In this document: piece by piece, positions 1-10,385 of the stretch
Layout: each line of letters starts with the position of its first letter
Numbering within the stretch: the stretch's first letter is position 1
From: Cryptomeria japonica
Lineage: Eukaryota; Streptophyta; Pinopsida; Cupressales; Cupressaceae
Assembly (NCBI RefSeq): GCF_030272615.1
Contig: NC_081406.1
Location: 464,158,072 to 464,222,071 of the forward strand
Length of the DNA stretch: 64,000 bases
Reading direction: 5' to 3'
Notes under the pieces: generated by a model
Seen by the model: the letters and a program-made list of their open reading frames with translations, nothing else
What the model was told of the DNA's origin: nothing
Databases searched by the model: none
Translations under genes and position numbers: made by a program

Positions 1-640
1 GAAAAGTCAAAGGGAAATGTATCCCTTGCTATCCCACACCACACAAAGTGTGTGCATATTGTTCTTGTGGGATAATTTCAAGCGAGGCATAGAAACCTCC
101 CCGCTAACCCGCAACTTTTTTGCATTGAGACTGGAGGTCTTGTGGGGTAATATAAGGAGAAGCAAGAGTTGCTTCCTACAATCTCATGGCATGATAGATG
201 AGTGAAAGGTGACCATGTTGGGTTAAAAGGACAAAGGAAGGAATTGGGATTCCCACAATCTCGCGATACTACGTAAGACAAGACGATGGTTGCATGAGGA
301 AACATGATGATAGTGGAAGAATGTTCCTGCTATCCTAGACCATTCAAGGTGGGTATGTGATGGTCGTGCGGGACAAGATAGTGAAGAGAAAAAAATCCTG
401 CTATCTTGCACTTGCAGATGGATGTAAAGAGGAGCTTGTGGGGTAGGTTAAGGCAGAAAGACGATGCATCTCGCCAGCCTGCAAGAGAAAAATGGGCATA
501 TGAATGATGATGCAAGGCAAGTTAAATAGAAAATAGTGAGCATCCCACCATCCCATAACCACAAAATTTAAGGGCATCATGACCTGTTGAGGTGTTTCAT
601 TCGACACAGTAGCAACTTGATAGACATGATAGTCCATGTG
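1..640. repeat. Degenerate short tandem-like repeats
   Basis: Two kinds of block recur at irregular spacing. One resembles cctgctatcc (around 25, 326 and 397). The other resembles cttgtggggtaa (around 64, 139 and 435), with a variant gtgcgggacaag near 365. The minus-strand translation shows matching recurring peptide blocks, but with stops, so this is repetition and not a gene. The repeats may be part of the long LTR to the right; that link is inferred. Confidence 0.45.
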
Positions 641-1867
641 GTGTTTGACTATGGTTGACTAGGTGACTTGGATGTCATTTTGATGATACCTATATATGTT
701 GATAGGCCTGAGGGTTTTATGTGGGAGTTGACCGACCTCAACCATATCATCTGGACAAAGAATATGAAGACATGAGGCTCCCTGATGAATAGAGAATGAA
801 TCCGATATGAAGAAGTCGATGATGAAGGATTCTAGTGTGGTAGTTTTTGATCTTTTTAGAGTAGGTCGATAGAGGATGGAAAACGCATTGATGGCAACCT
901 TGTTGCAGGCAGGTTGTGTGGCTCAAGGAAGGTTTTTAAATCATTTTGGGAAAAGAAAGATTACTAAACTTAGTAATTAAGTATAGAGAATGATCTGAAG
1001 ATGGACAAGATGCATTTAATTTTGATAGCCAATATGAGATCATATTCAGAATAGAGAATAAAATCTTTAGATTTGTAGATCTCCAAGATAACCAACTTGA
1101 ATAAAATATTCAAGTTTGCAGTAGAAGAAATCTCTGACGATTGAATTGAACAACAGGTGTGATGAGATTTGATATTGGTAGGTGTGGTTGTTGAGACAGT
1201 AATAGAGGTGGGAATATAAATATTTTGTTTAGTCGACTGTGTATATGGTGTGTGTTATAGAAAGTTGTGCTGCTGCCAAAAATATTAGAGAAATATGCAG
1301 AAGTGAAAAAGTTGTAAGAGAGCAAGAACAAAGTATTTTGTAAAGTGAAGTTGTAGTAGGAAGAAGAAGACATCCACAGAAATAGAGAAAGAAAAGAGAA
1401 TTCTGGAGAGTAATATTGTAGCAGAGAGAATAAGACAACCAAATAGAGGAAGGAGGAGAAATAGAGGAAAAACTTTAGTACGTAAAGAAATTCAATGTCA
1501 AGGTATGAGAATTTGTAAGTGTTACAAAATGGATTTGTAACAAGGCTTTATCATTGCATTGTAAACTTGATCAATCATTGTAAATCTCCGGGTGGGTGCT
1601 TAGAGCAGGGGTAGGTGCTCCTTGGGTTGGTGCCCTAAACATTGTAAACTGTTATTTACTGTGAGGCTGGATTGGAGCAATAGAATCCATCAACTATTCT
1701 CGCCAAGGTTTTTCCCACATTGGGTTTTCCTTGTAAATCTGGTGTTGTGGTTTATTTTATGTGTGTGTGTATTCTTGATTAATTTGCATTCTCAGTATTA
1801 ACACACAGTCAAATTTTTAAAAATACACTGATTCACCTCCCTTCTTAGTGTCCATTTGTGTTCTTCA
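641..1867 (+). mobile_element. Right-hand part of a copia-type LTR
   Basis: The stretch from about 1690 to 1867 has the features seen at the 3' ends of the three clear copia LTRs in this window: a 'tttttcccacattgggtttt' block, then a GT-rich stretch, then 'gattcacctcccttcttagt' close to the end. No primer-binding site follows. Gypsy-type gag sequence begins almost immediately, so this is probably a 3' LTR or solo LTR next to or inside an older gypsy element. The LTR's left end was not found and may lie outside the window. The segment 1110-1480 is strongly purine-rich and otherwise featureless. Confidence 0.5.
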
Positions 1868-2540
1868 CTTGTTACCCAAACACATTCACCACCTATAAAT
1901 CTGAGTCAAGGGGGAAACTCCTTCAATAACAATTCCTTTATTCCTCCTATGAGTCTTCCATGTGTCACCCAATCTTCTCCATTACCTACTTATCATAATA
2001 TTCCACCTCCTTATTCTCAATTTCTTCCTTCATTCAACAATATCACTCCACCCTCTCAATCGAACATGTCTAATTTCAATCTTTCTACCGAAGCTACAAT
2101 CAATAGGATAGGCCAAACAATGTCTTCTTTATGTACAATAACAAATAGCTTCTATGAATCAATACAAGTATAATATTCCCACATTTGATGTAGTGAGCCC
2201 ATTATTACATGATATTGTTAAAGCCATCCCTCCTACACATGTAGAATTCCCTCAATTGGAACTTTATAATGGAAAAGGGGATCCATTAAGTCATGTTAAC
2301 ACATTCCAAACTTTGTGTAGTGACTTTTCTCATGATCAAAGGTTGTTAGCAAAATTGTTTACTAGAACATTAAGGGATAGAGCTTTGCAATGGTATTGTT
2401 CTTTTACTCCTTATTCTATTACTTCCTTTCAACAACCGGCTAATGCTTTTATTCAACAATTTCACAATAACATTGGTCCTAAAGTTAATTTGACTGATTT
2501 GCTGCATTGTAAACAAGGAGTTAAAGAAAAAAGTGTATGA
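1856..2540 (+). pseudogene. Gypsy gag, N-terminal and capsid-like part
   Basis: Two overlapping frames make up this gag piece. The first (1856-2173) encodes a Pro/Ser/Asn-rich leader. The second (2154-2540) encodes a recognisable plant retrotransposon gag domain, with LYNGKGDPLSHVNTF early and LRDRALQWYCSF in the middle; both are hallmarks of the gypsy gag core. The shift between them at about 2154-2173 shows the gene is broken. In an intact element this protein would form the cytoplasmic virus-like particle. Confidence is high for the family and low for the exact start. Confidence 0.75.
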
Positions 2541-3189
2541 TTTTATTGATAGATATATAAATTTGTATTCTCAGATTTCTTTTCCTATGCCTGATCAAGA
2601 TATCTAAAGCATTTTCATTGCTAATTTACAAAAAGATATTAGGGATAAACTTCTCTTAACTGAGTTTACTTCCTTTCCATAGTTGTGTGCAATACTTCAC
2701 AATTATCAACTAACTGTGAGTCAATTGGAACAATCATGTCCTTCCATGTCTCCGAGTGATAAGGGTGATAGTTCTCAACAATCATTTGTGAAGTTCAAAC
2801 CAAATAAAGGATTCATCAAATTTAATGACATCAACAACAACACTCATGTAGTAGCCACTACAAGTGTGCCTCCTTTGTCTAAATTATTTTAAAGAGAAAA
2901 AGAGTTTACTCCTTTGAATGAATCTTTGCATAGAATTATGTCTCAACTAATAAAAATGAGTGTGTTAAAAATTCCCCAAATCAAACCAATTGATCAATGT
3001 AAGAAAAATTCACCTTACCTTGATGTTAAATCTTTTTGTCAATATCATCGTCAACTTGGTCATGATATTGAAAAGTGTTTTTCATTGAGAAGCAAGATTC
3101 AAGAAGTTATTGATAACAATACTATATCTATGGTAGGTGTGAATGATAAAGGAAAAAAATCCATAGCTCCTCCTAATCAAAACCTTTAG
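2541..3189 (+). pseudogene. Gypsy gag C-terminal part with CCHC-like motif
   Basis: This continues gag after a stop at about 2540, with more stops at about 2607 and 2682. The piece at 2914-3189 contains CQYHRQLGHDIEKCFSLRSK, a zinc-knuckle-like motif (C-X2-H-X4-H-X4-C) typical of one large group of plant gypsy gag proteins, where it binds nucleic acid. The following residues (KIQEVIDN) also match the usual continuation of that motif. Confidence 0.7.
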
Positions 3190-3225
3190 ATTTTCACTAA
3201 TCCTTTACCATCCCATTCCACTAAT

Positions 3226-3839
3226 GTGATTGAGACTGATCATCTTGCTTTCTCTCCGAATGATGTGGCCCTTCAAACTAACAACGTGGTGAACCTTGTA
3301 GATCAACAAGAAACTCCTAAGGATATATGCATAACATTTGACCACAGTGAGACCATTAAGGCACCCGATGGCCCACTATACATAAGTGTGAAAATAAAAG
3401 GTATACTTGCTAGAGGAGTGCTTATTGCTCCTTCTTGCATGGTTAATGTGATAACTGAATAATTTCTTTATACTTTTCAATTACATCAAGTGATATATGA
3501 TGATACTAATGTGATAGTTAAGGTTTTTGATGGCTTCTCTTGTCTTGCTATTAGTTCTATAACACTTCCTATTGATGTTGACACTAAATGCTTAGATGTT
3601 CAATTTTCTATCATTCCTACATCAGATCAATTTCATGTGAAGTTGGGACATCATTAGCTATCTTCCACATGAAAGAAATTGCTTCTACTATCCACAAGTG
3701 TTTGGAATTTACTCATAATGATAAAATCATAACTATTAATCATAGAATATTTCAACCTACAATGAGGCATAGAGAAGTGATGCTCTCTTTTGAGATCATA
3801 TCAAAACTAGAAAAAAGAAATGATTTTGTCATTGAGTAA
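3226..3839 (+). pseudogene. Gypsy retropepsin-like protease domain
   Basis: Two pieces (3226-3462 and 3588-3839) match the retropepsin-like domain that follows gag in plant gypsy elements. The sequence GVLIAPSCMVNVITE stands where family members have a (D)xG/S-type active-site loop, so the catalytic aspartate appears to be lost (A-P-S). Downstream, IPTSDQFHVKLG and ASTIHKCLEF match the domain's C-terminal part. A stop near 3462 and a frame change before 3588 break it. Normally this enzyme cuts the gag polyprotein; here it is inactive. Confidence 0.6.
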
Positions 3840-4770
3840 ACCTATAAACCAAAAAATTATCATTCCTCTTGATGATCATATACCCCTTCTTGAGGATAAG
3901 ATTATTCTTCCTCCTAAGGAATGAAATAATCTTCTTCCCAAAGATGAACCTATTACTTCTCCTAAACATAAGAGTATCCTTTCTCCTAAGACAAGAGATA
4001 TTCTTCCTTCTCTTATGGATGAGTCTACTCTTCTTTCCAAAGGTAGAAAAACTCTTCCTCCTAAACAAAAATATATTCCTCCTAAGGCTAGACCTATCTC
4101 TCCTCCCCATGACAGACCTGGTCTCTTTCCTACACCTCCCATTCCTCCTTTATATGTTGTGGTTCCTCCTCCTTCATCTTATAAAGAGAAGCGATAAGCC
4201 TCTCCTATTGTCCAACCTAAAAGACCTCAAACCATTCATCCTTCCCTAAAAGAAGAGGCAAAGCCTATATCTGATGAATCTAAACCTTCTCAACCTTCAA
4301 CCAAAATTAGATGAAACCATTGTGTGAGAGAACATCAATGGAGACGTCATGCTAGAGCTGGTGAAGTTTCTTCCTAGACCATTTCTTCTCCTAAAACACC
4401 AATAGTTGACATGATTCCATTTTCTCCTAAACAAGATGTTCAACCTGATTCTCCAAGACACAAAATGCTTAAGAAAAATGGTGGTTTAAGTTCTTTTCCT
4501 ATTAGAGCTCCTATTCTTATTAATCTTCATGAATAAATAGGTGAAAATATTGTTAATGATGAAAATGTTGATCCTAATATTTCTAATGATGAATATGAAT
4601 ATGTTGATGTTGACAATGACATCTGCAAAATTTTCAAAAGCATTAATCCTACCTCCTAGTATCATACAATGTGACTTATCATTAGAGCATGGTCCTTGTT
4701 TGGAACTTGTGATAGATCCATCTACCATGATTGATGTGGATCCTCTTGCATGTTGCCTAGCATCCTGAAA
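3840..4770 (+). pseudogene. Proline-rich repeat region of the gypsy element
   Basis: One frame encodes a series of short peptides built around L-P/S-P-K. Examples are ILPPKE, LLPKDEPI, TSPKHKSI, LSPKTRDI, TLPPKQKYI and IPPKARPI, each about 8-10 residues. It is followed by a proline-rich tail (FPTPPIPPLYVVVPPP near 4130-4175). Stops occur near 3922 and 4195. A further frame runs to about 4768 and ends in an acidic Asn/Asp stretch. The function is unknown. It lies where a gypsy element would normally enter reverse transcriptase, which is absent. Confidence 0.5.
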
Positions 4771-4953
4771 CAATGATTAGCAAGATTGGGGGGAGGATGA
4801 TGCACTTGATTAGCTTCATTAGCACTGTAGATTCTCTCTCTCTCCTCTCTTGCTTATTTGTGAAATTCTTCTATTTGTTATCTCTAGTGTTGTCTACTTG
4901 AGGATGATGCAAAGCATTGAGATCTTTTTTAGTCTCAAAAGACATGTGTTCCC

Positions 4954-6393
4954 TGTTGGCATTTTGCATATAGATTGCATTAATGATATGTTATCATTGA
5001 TGTCAATTGAACCGGTGAATGGTATTCATGATATTACTGATGTTATTATTGTTATTGCTATTGTCTTGTAACTGATATGATAAATCTTGAGGAAGATGTT
5101 GTAAACTGGTATATGGTAGTTTGTAAGTTGAACCGGTGTAAAGGGTTAAACCTTTCTATGTTATGTAACCGGTAAACCCTACCAGTTGTTTTCTGTTAAA
5201 CTCTAATCAATCAAGTTTGTTGGTTTAAGATATAATGTTGAGCGGTAATGATGGAGACACGTGTGATCATTGTATGAGGATAAGTTCAGATTGATTTGGC
5301 ACATTTTCAAAAGGAGCAAAGTGGATTGCATCTAATGCATAGTGCGTGATGAGTTACAAAGTCCGATGAAGTGGTGATCATGGAGCAGTTGGAATTTTCT
5401 TGAAGAATGTGAAGAGATTTTTATGATTTCTAATGGTCAAGATTGTACCAACTCATTTATAATCTTGATGATGATAATTAGGTTTTTTTCATGTAACCGA
5501 CCTAGTTGATTTGTATTTAAGGTCAATGATATTGTTTTGTTAAGTGTTGGCAAAGTTGACAAGATTGGCATAAACTAGTTGAGTGTGTGGTTGCCTAACC
5601 GATGGATGGATCTATAGTTTGAGTAAACGTAGATTGAAGCTTAAGAAGGATATGATCAAGCAGATGTAGTTTTATTCAGATAGATCAAGAAAACCTGTTG
5701 TTTTCTAACAATTACAACAGAAATTGAAATCCGTTAACCGGGTAAGCTCCAACAAGCTTGGTTACTTTCTAAATCCTCTCACAAGGTGGTCCATTAGTTT
5801 GGATTCTCAAATCCTCCAGCGAGGTTACTCCTAACAGGGTATTGTGCTTTTCATCAAGGCATACATGTAAATCCCTTAACTGGGTGATTCCTAATAGAAT
5901 CAGTTCCTAACTAGACTTATTGTAAAATCTTTAACAGGCTTGGCTCCTAACAGGGCGAACTTCAAAAGAGTTCAGATATCTATCCTTGTGAGTCTCATCT
6001 CACTATGGTTTTTACCTATTTTGGTTTTCCATGTATAAATATTTATGTCAAGTGGTGAATGCTTTTGTGCTTATGATCTTATTTGTTGATTTTATTAACT
6101 ACATAACTATTCTAATAAGGCATGATAATTGGAAGCATTGAGAGATGAATATTTTGACATATGATTAAGCATTTTTTATGTTGACAAGATTGAAGTTGTT
6201 TACTGTTAAGTTGTCATAACAGCCAAACCAGTTGATGTTTGTTGATGTTGAGTATTGATCTTGATAAGTGAAAGTTTACTTTGTGAGTTTGAATTTGAGT
6301 TTGGGAGTTTGTATCAGTTTTTCAGTATACTCATTCACCCCCCTCCCCCCTCTTAGCATTTTACTGGATACTTATTCTTTCATCATACCATCA
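4954..6393 (+). repeat. Copia-1 5' LTR
   Basis: 1440-bp LTR starting tgttggcattttgcatatag and ending catcataccatca, directly followed by a primer-binding site. It shares almost its whole length with 14699-16116. Several aaccggt-type hexamers in this copy read accagt or acatgt in the 3' copy. A stretch at 5511-5527 containing tatttaa is missing from the 3' LTR. The C-rich 'attcacccccctccccc' near the end is shared in form with the other copia LTRs in this window. Confidence 0.9.
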
Positions 6394-6395
6394 AT

Positions 6396-6407
6396 TGGTA
6401 CCAAAGA
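6396..6407 (+). other. Copia-1 primer-binding site
   Basis: tggtaccaaaga lies two bases after the LTR end. It is a slightly decayed version of the TGGTATCAGAGC site, complementary to the 3' end of initiator methionine tRNA, that plant copia elements use to prime minus-strand DNA synthesis. Confidence 0.75.
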
Positions 6408-6464
6408 ATCTCAGGTCCTCTTTAACCTAAAGCCTAACACCTTAAGGAGAAGATCTTGTAGATC

Positions 6465-7200
6465 ATGATGAAGAAAGAAGGTCTGAAGTTCAACAAAGTT
6501 AACTATAGGATATGGAGTGACAAGATGAAGATTTACATTAAGAGTCTGGGAAGTCAATATTGGGATCACATAGAAACTAAGTATATTACACCTATTGGAA
6601 CTCTGACTGATGATCAGAAGAAAGAACAACAAGAAAATCATCAAGCATTGGAGGCTATTCTCATTTCCCTGTCTGATGTTGAATATGTAAATGTTCATGG
6701 TCTTGAAACTGCATATAAATTATGGAAAAAATGTGAAGAGATTTATAGCGGTGATGAACATGTTAAGATTGCTAAAGAGAAGAGTTTAAGAGGAAAGTTT
6801 GATGACATGAGAATGTCTAAAGTTGAGAATATCTAGTGGTATGGTCAAAGGATAAAAGAGATAGTTGGTAAAATAAAGAGTGCACGAGGGAAAGTGGAAG
6901 ATGCCACAGTGATCAATAAGGTACTAAGAACCCTACTACTGGTTTGTGCTATCTGAGTTGCAGCTATTCATGAGCTGAAATCTATTGACAAAACAAAGGT
7001 AACTCTTGACTCTATCATTGGAAAACTTATTGCTTTTGAACTAAATGGCTATGACGTTAGTGTACAAAAATTAGAATCTGCATTCAGAGCTTCTGTGAGA
7101 AGAAGTAGAGATACCGACCATAGCTATGAATCTAGATCTAGTAGAGATATTGATGATGAAGATAGTTTAGAGGAGCTTAAAGCATTGTTGGCAAAATGAC
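6465..7200 (+). pseudogene. Copia-1 gag
   Basis: The gag frame starts MMKKEGLKF (6465) and contains YRIWSDKMKIYI, the usual copia gag N-terminal W-M pattern, and AYKLWKKCEEIYSG, matching the UBN2-type gag core. In-frame stops occur at 6834, about 6957 and about 7197; between them the reading continues (KVTLDSIIGKLIAFEL). The product would be the nucleocapsid precursor of a virus-like particle. Length and order fit copia gag; the stops show loss of function. Confidence 0.8.
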
Positions 7201-7800
7201 AACCTAGAGGCACTGGGAAATACAAAGATAAGCTACCGTTGAAATGTTTTGCTTGCAATAAGATTGGTCATATAGTAGCTAACTGTCCTAATGGTTTAAA
7301 TGAATACAAGAGAGACAAATTTAAGAAGTATAAGGGTAAAGGCAAGAGAGGTTGTCTTGTTGCTATTGATAGTGGTATTATTGTTGATGAATCTGATGAT
7401 GATGCTAGTGAAGATATTGTGTTTATAGTTATTAAGGAAGAGATATCATATCAAAAGGCACTAGTGTCTAGGATGGATAAATCTAATGATTGGATCATTG
7501 ATAGTGGTTGTTAACATCACATGACTGATGATTGGAGCAAATTTATTTCCTTGAAGGAATTTGATGGCGGTGTTTTTAGATTTGGCAATAACTCACCCTA
7601 TATGGTTAAAGGTAAGGGATATTTATCTTAATGGGAAGAGTAGTGTTGATAATGTCTATCGGGTTGGAGGCCTAAAGCACAATTTTTTAAGTGTGGCACA
7701 ACTTAATGATAGAGGATACCCAGTGGAGTTTAGAAATGGTATGTGTAAAATCTTTGACAACAAAGGTGAATTGATTGCAACCAGAAAATAGACCAGAGGT
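7201..7800 (+). pseudogene. Copia-1 zinc knuckle and protease
   Basis: A canonical CCHC zinc knuckle, CFACNKIGHIVANC, is encoded at about 7242-7286 and would bind the element's RNA. An acidic linker (VDESDDDASED) follows, then the protease active site WIIDSGC at about 7491-7511 with catalytic Asp intact, cut by a stop immediately after the Cys. After a frameshift the frame at 7561-7791 continues (VYRVGGLKHNFLSVAQL), the usual C-terminal protease part leading to the integrase. Confidence 0.78.
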
Positions 7801-8668
7801 TATCTATTTCATCTTAATCCTAAAGTTAGAAAATGTTTGATTGCAAAGATAGAAGATATCTGGCTTTAGCATAGGAGATTTTGTCATATAAACTTTGATA
7901 ACATTGTTAAAGTGAGAAAGTCTAGGATAGTAAGAGGTTTGCCTTAGCTAGACAAGCCAATTAATTCTCTTTGTAAAGAATGTCAGTTAGGAAAGATGAC
8001 TTCTTCAACTTTCAAGAGGAAGTCCTTCTTAGCAGAGCACTTGTTAGACTTGGTTCATACAGATTTATGTGGACCAATAAGAACTAGAAGCATTTCAGGT
8101 GATAGATATTTCATGATCTTCACTGATGATTGTTGAACGACGATGTGGGTCACATTATTGAAGGATAAGAATGAAGCTTTTAGTAAATTCAAGGCATTCA
8201 GAGCCTTAGTTGAGAAAGAGATTGGAAAAAAGATAAAATGTCTGAGAACAAATCAAGGTGGTGAGTTTACTTCTGACAAATTCACTAAGTATTATGATGA
8301 GAATGGTATCAAGCGACAACTTTCTACACCAAGGACACCACAACAAAATGGTATAACATAGAGGAACAACCTATCAGTGGTTAAAGTAGCTAGAACTATG
8401 TTGATACAAGGAAATGTAGCAAAAAATTTTTGGAAAGAAGCTGTAAGTACAACTATCTACACAATGAACTAAGTAGTGGTGAAAAGAGGTAAGGACAAGA
8501 CACCTTATGAGTACTGGTATGGAAGATCACCTAATGTTAGCTATTTTAAGAGCTTTGTTAGTAAATGTTTTATCAAAAGAGGTGATTACATAAGCAAGTT
8601 TGAAGCTAAGAGTGATGAAGGCATATTTCTTGGCTATTCCACCAAGAGTAAGGCCTACAAATGCTTCA
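7801..8668 (+). pseudogene. Copia-1 integrase
   Basis: GAG-pre-integrase zinc-binding residues (FCHINFDN, then CKECQLGK) precede the catalytic core. Of the D-D-E triad, the first Asp is present in LVHTDLCGP (about 8050), the second is changed to Asn (LRTNQGGEFT, about 8250), and the Glu region reads QNGIT followed by a stop instead of an ERKN-type motif. Further stops lie at about 8134 and 8469. The domain ends at GYSTKSKAYKCFNN, where the copia reading is cut by the foreign segment. It once inserted element DNA into the genome. Confidence 0.82.
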
Positions 8669-9699
8669 ACAACTGGACTGATGTTCTCCATCTTGAAAAC
8701 TTTTGTTTCTTCTCTTTAAAAGTGAAAATTATTGCCTCTATGTTGCAATGAAAGAGAACAACAAAAGTTTGAAATAAAAGCAAAAATATGAGGTTCCAGA
8801 ATTAGGAAACCTCCTACACTTTAAGCTTATAAAAGCTTGGGAAGGTGAACCCTTTGAAAGATTATTTTCTCACAAAAATAGTAAATGGTTTGTAGAAAAA
8901 TAGTGTAAATTCCTGCAAACTTTCCTTACTTGCCAGTACAACTAACCTAAATGGAAAATTGATTTAATTTTTTAAAAGAGGATCATAAAATGCAACAAAA
9001 ACCAACAGATAAACCAGTGCCTTATTCAGGCAACAGATTCATTTACAATAGACTGAAGCCTGACAAGAGAAACTAGTGCACAAATCACAAGTTCCTGATC
9101 TATCAACTCTGAATATGCCTGACATACATAGAGTCCTAATCTACATCAGACTTCATCATCCAATCCACACCAAGAGTACTGATATCAATGAATTTGGTCA
9201 AAGTATTTTATATTTTTATCCTTAAGAAAAAGAATCAAAACAACTTCATTAGATGCCTAACAAATCATTCAAATGAGAAATCCTTGGTTACTTAAATGAA
9301 ATAAACACCAGCATAGTGACATAGAGACAATGCAAATCTGGATTTTAATTCTCTGGACTGTATATTTCATTCCTCTGTTAGAAGGTTACAAGTAGTTCAT
9401 TTTGACTCAGAAATTGCTAAGACAAAGATATGTATTAATTTTGCTAGAGTTTAGCTACAAAAATTTGTGTCCCCTTTCTAGGTAGCCTTGGTATCCTTTT
9501 ATACAAATCAGGATGCAACAAGCTTCAGTCTAGCTAGAAGAATAATCTTACACTAATAGTCATTTAATGCAAAATTTATATTTTTGTGCTATTGTAGTTG
9601 AGGGAGAAATCTAACATTCCTTCTGGGATGCGTGCCTCATTAATTCACTAGGCATTCACTTGGAAAATGGTTGAAAGGGTAGGACCCTATTACCCAAGA

Positions 9700-10053
9700 T
9701 CAGATACAACCACCATCAGCTTCATAATACCAGTGGATCATCTTGTGATAGAGCATTGGTGAGTTCCTAACTAAGAAAACACACAATAGCGCACCATTAT
9801 GTTCTTCACATATCTCCCTACAGATCTCCTGGATGCCTCTCACCAACCCATTTTCATCTTGAAGCAATGTTAGATGCAACTTGCATAGCTCTACCAATAT
9901 TTCTTTTGAATATTTAAAATTCTTTAGCACCAATGGATCAGGAGGCTTTCTCTCTGAGCACTTTTCCTTTAGTTGCCAAGTCACAACCTTTAATGTTTGA
10001 ATGAGTTTCCATCGCGGTATAGAGATAGTCATCCGATGATGGGAAACTAACAT
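9700..10053 (-). CDS. Unidentified 117-aa ORF, possible captured exon
   Basis: A minus-strand ORF of 117 codons inside the foreign segment. Its composition is ordinary and protein-like, with alternating helical stretches (KLIQTLKVVTWQLKEKC; SKEILVELCKLHLTLLQDEN; GIQEICREICEEHNGALL) that suggest an alpha-helical, possibly HEAT- or ARM-like, solenoid fragment. It ends in an aromatic, charged tail (YHKMIHWYYEADGGCI). It matches no retroelement domain I know. No flanking exons, promoter or polyadenylation site are evident. It could be an exon fragment of a host gene carried along in the insertion, or a chance ORF. The function is not assigned. Confidence 0.35.
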   Translation of the reverse strand: MLVSHHRMTISIPRWKLIQTLKVVTWQLKEKCSERKPPDPLVLKNFKYSKEILVELCKLHLTLLQDENGLVRGIQEICREICEEHNGALLCVFLVRNSPMLYHKMIHWYYEADGGCI

Positions 10054-10385
10054 GCCTTTTAACTTCCCTAAGTAATCTACTTAGAAAAAGGCCCCACCAC
10101 CTGGTCTCTGGTTGTTAAAAACTTAATCTCTACCGCACTGGGCCTGTAGAAAATCCAATCTTTCTAACTAAAGAATAAACCCTGAGATCATAAGGTCACT
10201 GTCCCAAAAATACTTGCCATGGGTTTCACTTGACTGGAAAATCAGATTCCTCAGATCGAGAGCCATCCACTAATATTTGACAAATCCATATCTGGGAAAA
10301 ATTTAACCCTCGTAGATCTTAGCCACATGTCACCTCCTGGTTTGCTCATGAGTCACTCTGGACTCCCCCTATCTTGCCACTTCAT

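Larger units (their letters stand above)
1856..4953 (+). mobile_element. Gypsy-type element, gag-protease part
   Basis: This is the left part of an old Ty3-gypsy-like element. In order it holds a gag domain, a zinc-knuckle-like CCHC segment, an aspartic-protease-like domain and a proline-rich repeat region. No reverse transcriptase, RNase H or integrase follows before the Copia-1 insertion at 4954, and none is seen on the far side after 16116. It therefore looks like a non-autonomous gag-protease derivative. Frameshifts and stops break it throughout. Position 4786 carries a G-rich tract (ttggggggagga), resembling tracts at 16146 and 18835 on the other side of Copia-1. Confidence 0.65.

Noticed and set aside
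1110-1442. A 110-codon minus-strand ORF rich in Ser, Leu, Phe and Tyr
   Set aside because: It is the complement of a purine-rich tract; the composition is low-complexity and a second overlapping frame is equally open.
3829-4142. Long minus-strand and alternate-frame ORFs rich in Arg, Gly or Leu
   Set aside because: They are shadow frames of the proline-rich peptide repeats; the repeat unit keeps all frames open by periodicity.
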